DNA from: DATHWB01 sp040902855
GTDB lineage: Bacteria; Actinomycetota; Acidimicrobiia; Spongiisociales; ZC4RG35
Assembly: GCA_040902855.1 (NCBI GenBank)
Contig: JBBDWN010000166.1
Coordinates: 1 to 12,944 of the forward strand
DNA length: 12,944 nucleotides
Direction: 5' to 3'
Shown here: positions 12,780 to 12,944 of the stretch, piece by piece
How positions within the stretch are numbered: position 1 is the stretch's first letter
Layout of the letters: each line of letters opens with the position of its first letter
Translations under genes and position numbers: made by a program
The notes under the pieces: generated by a model
Told to the model about the DNA's origin: nothing
The model's input: the letters and a program-made list of their open reading frames with translations, nothing else
Databases searched by the model: none

Positions 12780-12944
12780 TCAGGGGCGCGGGCCGAGGGT
12801 GACCGCGATGGTGTCAGAGCGCAGTCGGCCGGAGCCGTCTTCGAGGACCACGGTGATCTCCACCGAAGCGCCAGTCGGGATGTCGTGGTTGTTCCAATAC
12901 AGCCGGTAAGGCGGGGCGTCGTCGGTCCCGAGGATCACCGGCTC
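12780..12944 (-). CDS. C-terminal fragment of a protein ending in an Ig-like beta-sandwich domain
   Basis: The last 54 codons of a minus-strand gene that continues past the right edge; its stop TGA is at 12782-12780. The visible residues, APPYRLYWNNHDIPTGASVE followed by ITVVLEDGSG and SDTIAVTLGPRP, show the alternating beta-strand pattern of an Ig- or fibronectin-III-like domain. The PYRLYW and D-x-x-G pattern resembles C-terminal domains of secreted glycoside hydrolases and cell-surface proteins. The catalytic part, if any, is outside the window, so the full product cannot be named. It converges on the 185-aa gene with the repeat element in between. Confidence 0.65.
   Translation of the reverse strand, partial: EPVILGTDDAPPYRLYWNNHDIPTGASVEITVVLEDGSGRLRSDTIAVTLGPRP

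Overview
The window is high-GC and gene-dense. It uses GTG and TTG starts, overlapping start/stop codons and some apparently leaderless genes. Together with a stand-alone LigC-type ligase and a stand-alone LigD-like polymerase, this suggests an actinobacterium, perhaps of the Acidimicrobiia; that placement is inference. One run of 100 N (5180-5279) shows a scaffolded draft assembly. No RNA gene, CRISPR array, insertion sequence or prophage gene was seen, and no gene-free stretch exceeds about 150 bp apart from the N run and its flanks.

Layout. (1) 1-162 is the 3' end of a dienelactone-hydrolase-like gene. (2) 177-3229, minus strand, is a compact cluster read as LysR regulator, then a class-V aminotransferase/cysteine-desulfurase-like PLP enzyme, then a MOSC-domain protein; the last two overlap by 4 bp. 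(3) 3326-5171, plus strand, holds a 61-aa hypothetical protein overlapping a YczE-type membrane protein, then a stand-alone primase-polymerase-like (LigD PolDom) protein. (4) After the gap come proC and a LigC-type ATP-dependent DNA ligase, both minus strand, with a palindromic repeat element between them. (5) 7358-12075, plus strand, holds a YihY-type membrane protein and, 6 bp later, a molybdenum hydroxylase of the xanthine dehydrogenase/aldehyde oxidoreductase family: one polypeptide carrying the [2Fe-2S] and molybdopterin parts, followed with a 4-bp overlap by an FAD subunit with four extra cysteines. (6) 12120-12677 is an acidic protein of unknown function. A second copy of the palindromic repeat follows, then the 3' end of a minus-strand gene with an Ig-like C-terminus.

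Two functional themes stand out. First, molybdenum-cofactor biology: eukaryotic molybdenum cofactor sulfurase (MOCOS/ABA3) is a fusion of a NifS-like PLP domain and a MOSC domain, and it activates xanthine dehydrogenase-family enzymes. Here a NifS-like enzyme and a MOSC protein are translationally coupled about 6 kb from such an enzyme, so a split sulfurase is a reasonable hypothesis. Second, DNA repair: the PolDom and LigC genes flank proC and converge on it, recalling the mycobacterial LigC/Prim-PolC pair.

The strongest signal not explained by genes is a family of nested palindromic intergenic repeats at 6148-6264 and 12687-12769. It even supplies the last codons and stop codon of the ligase gene.
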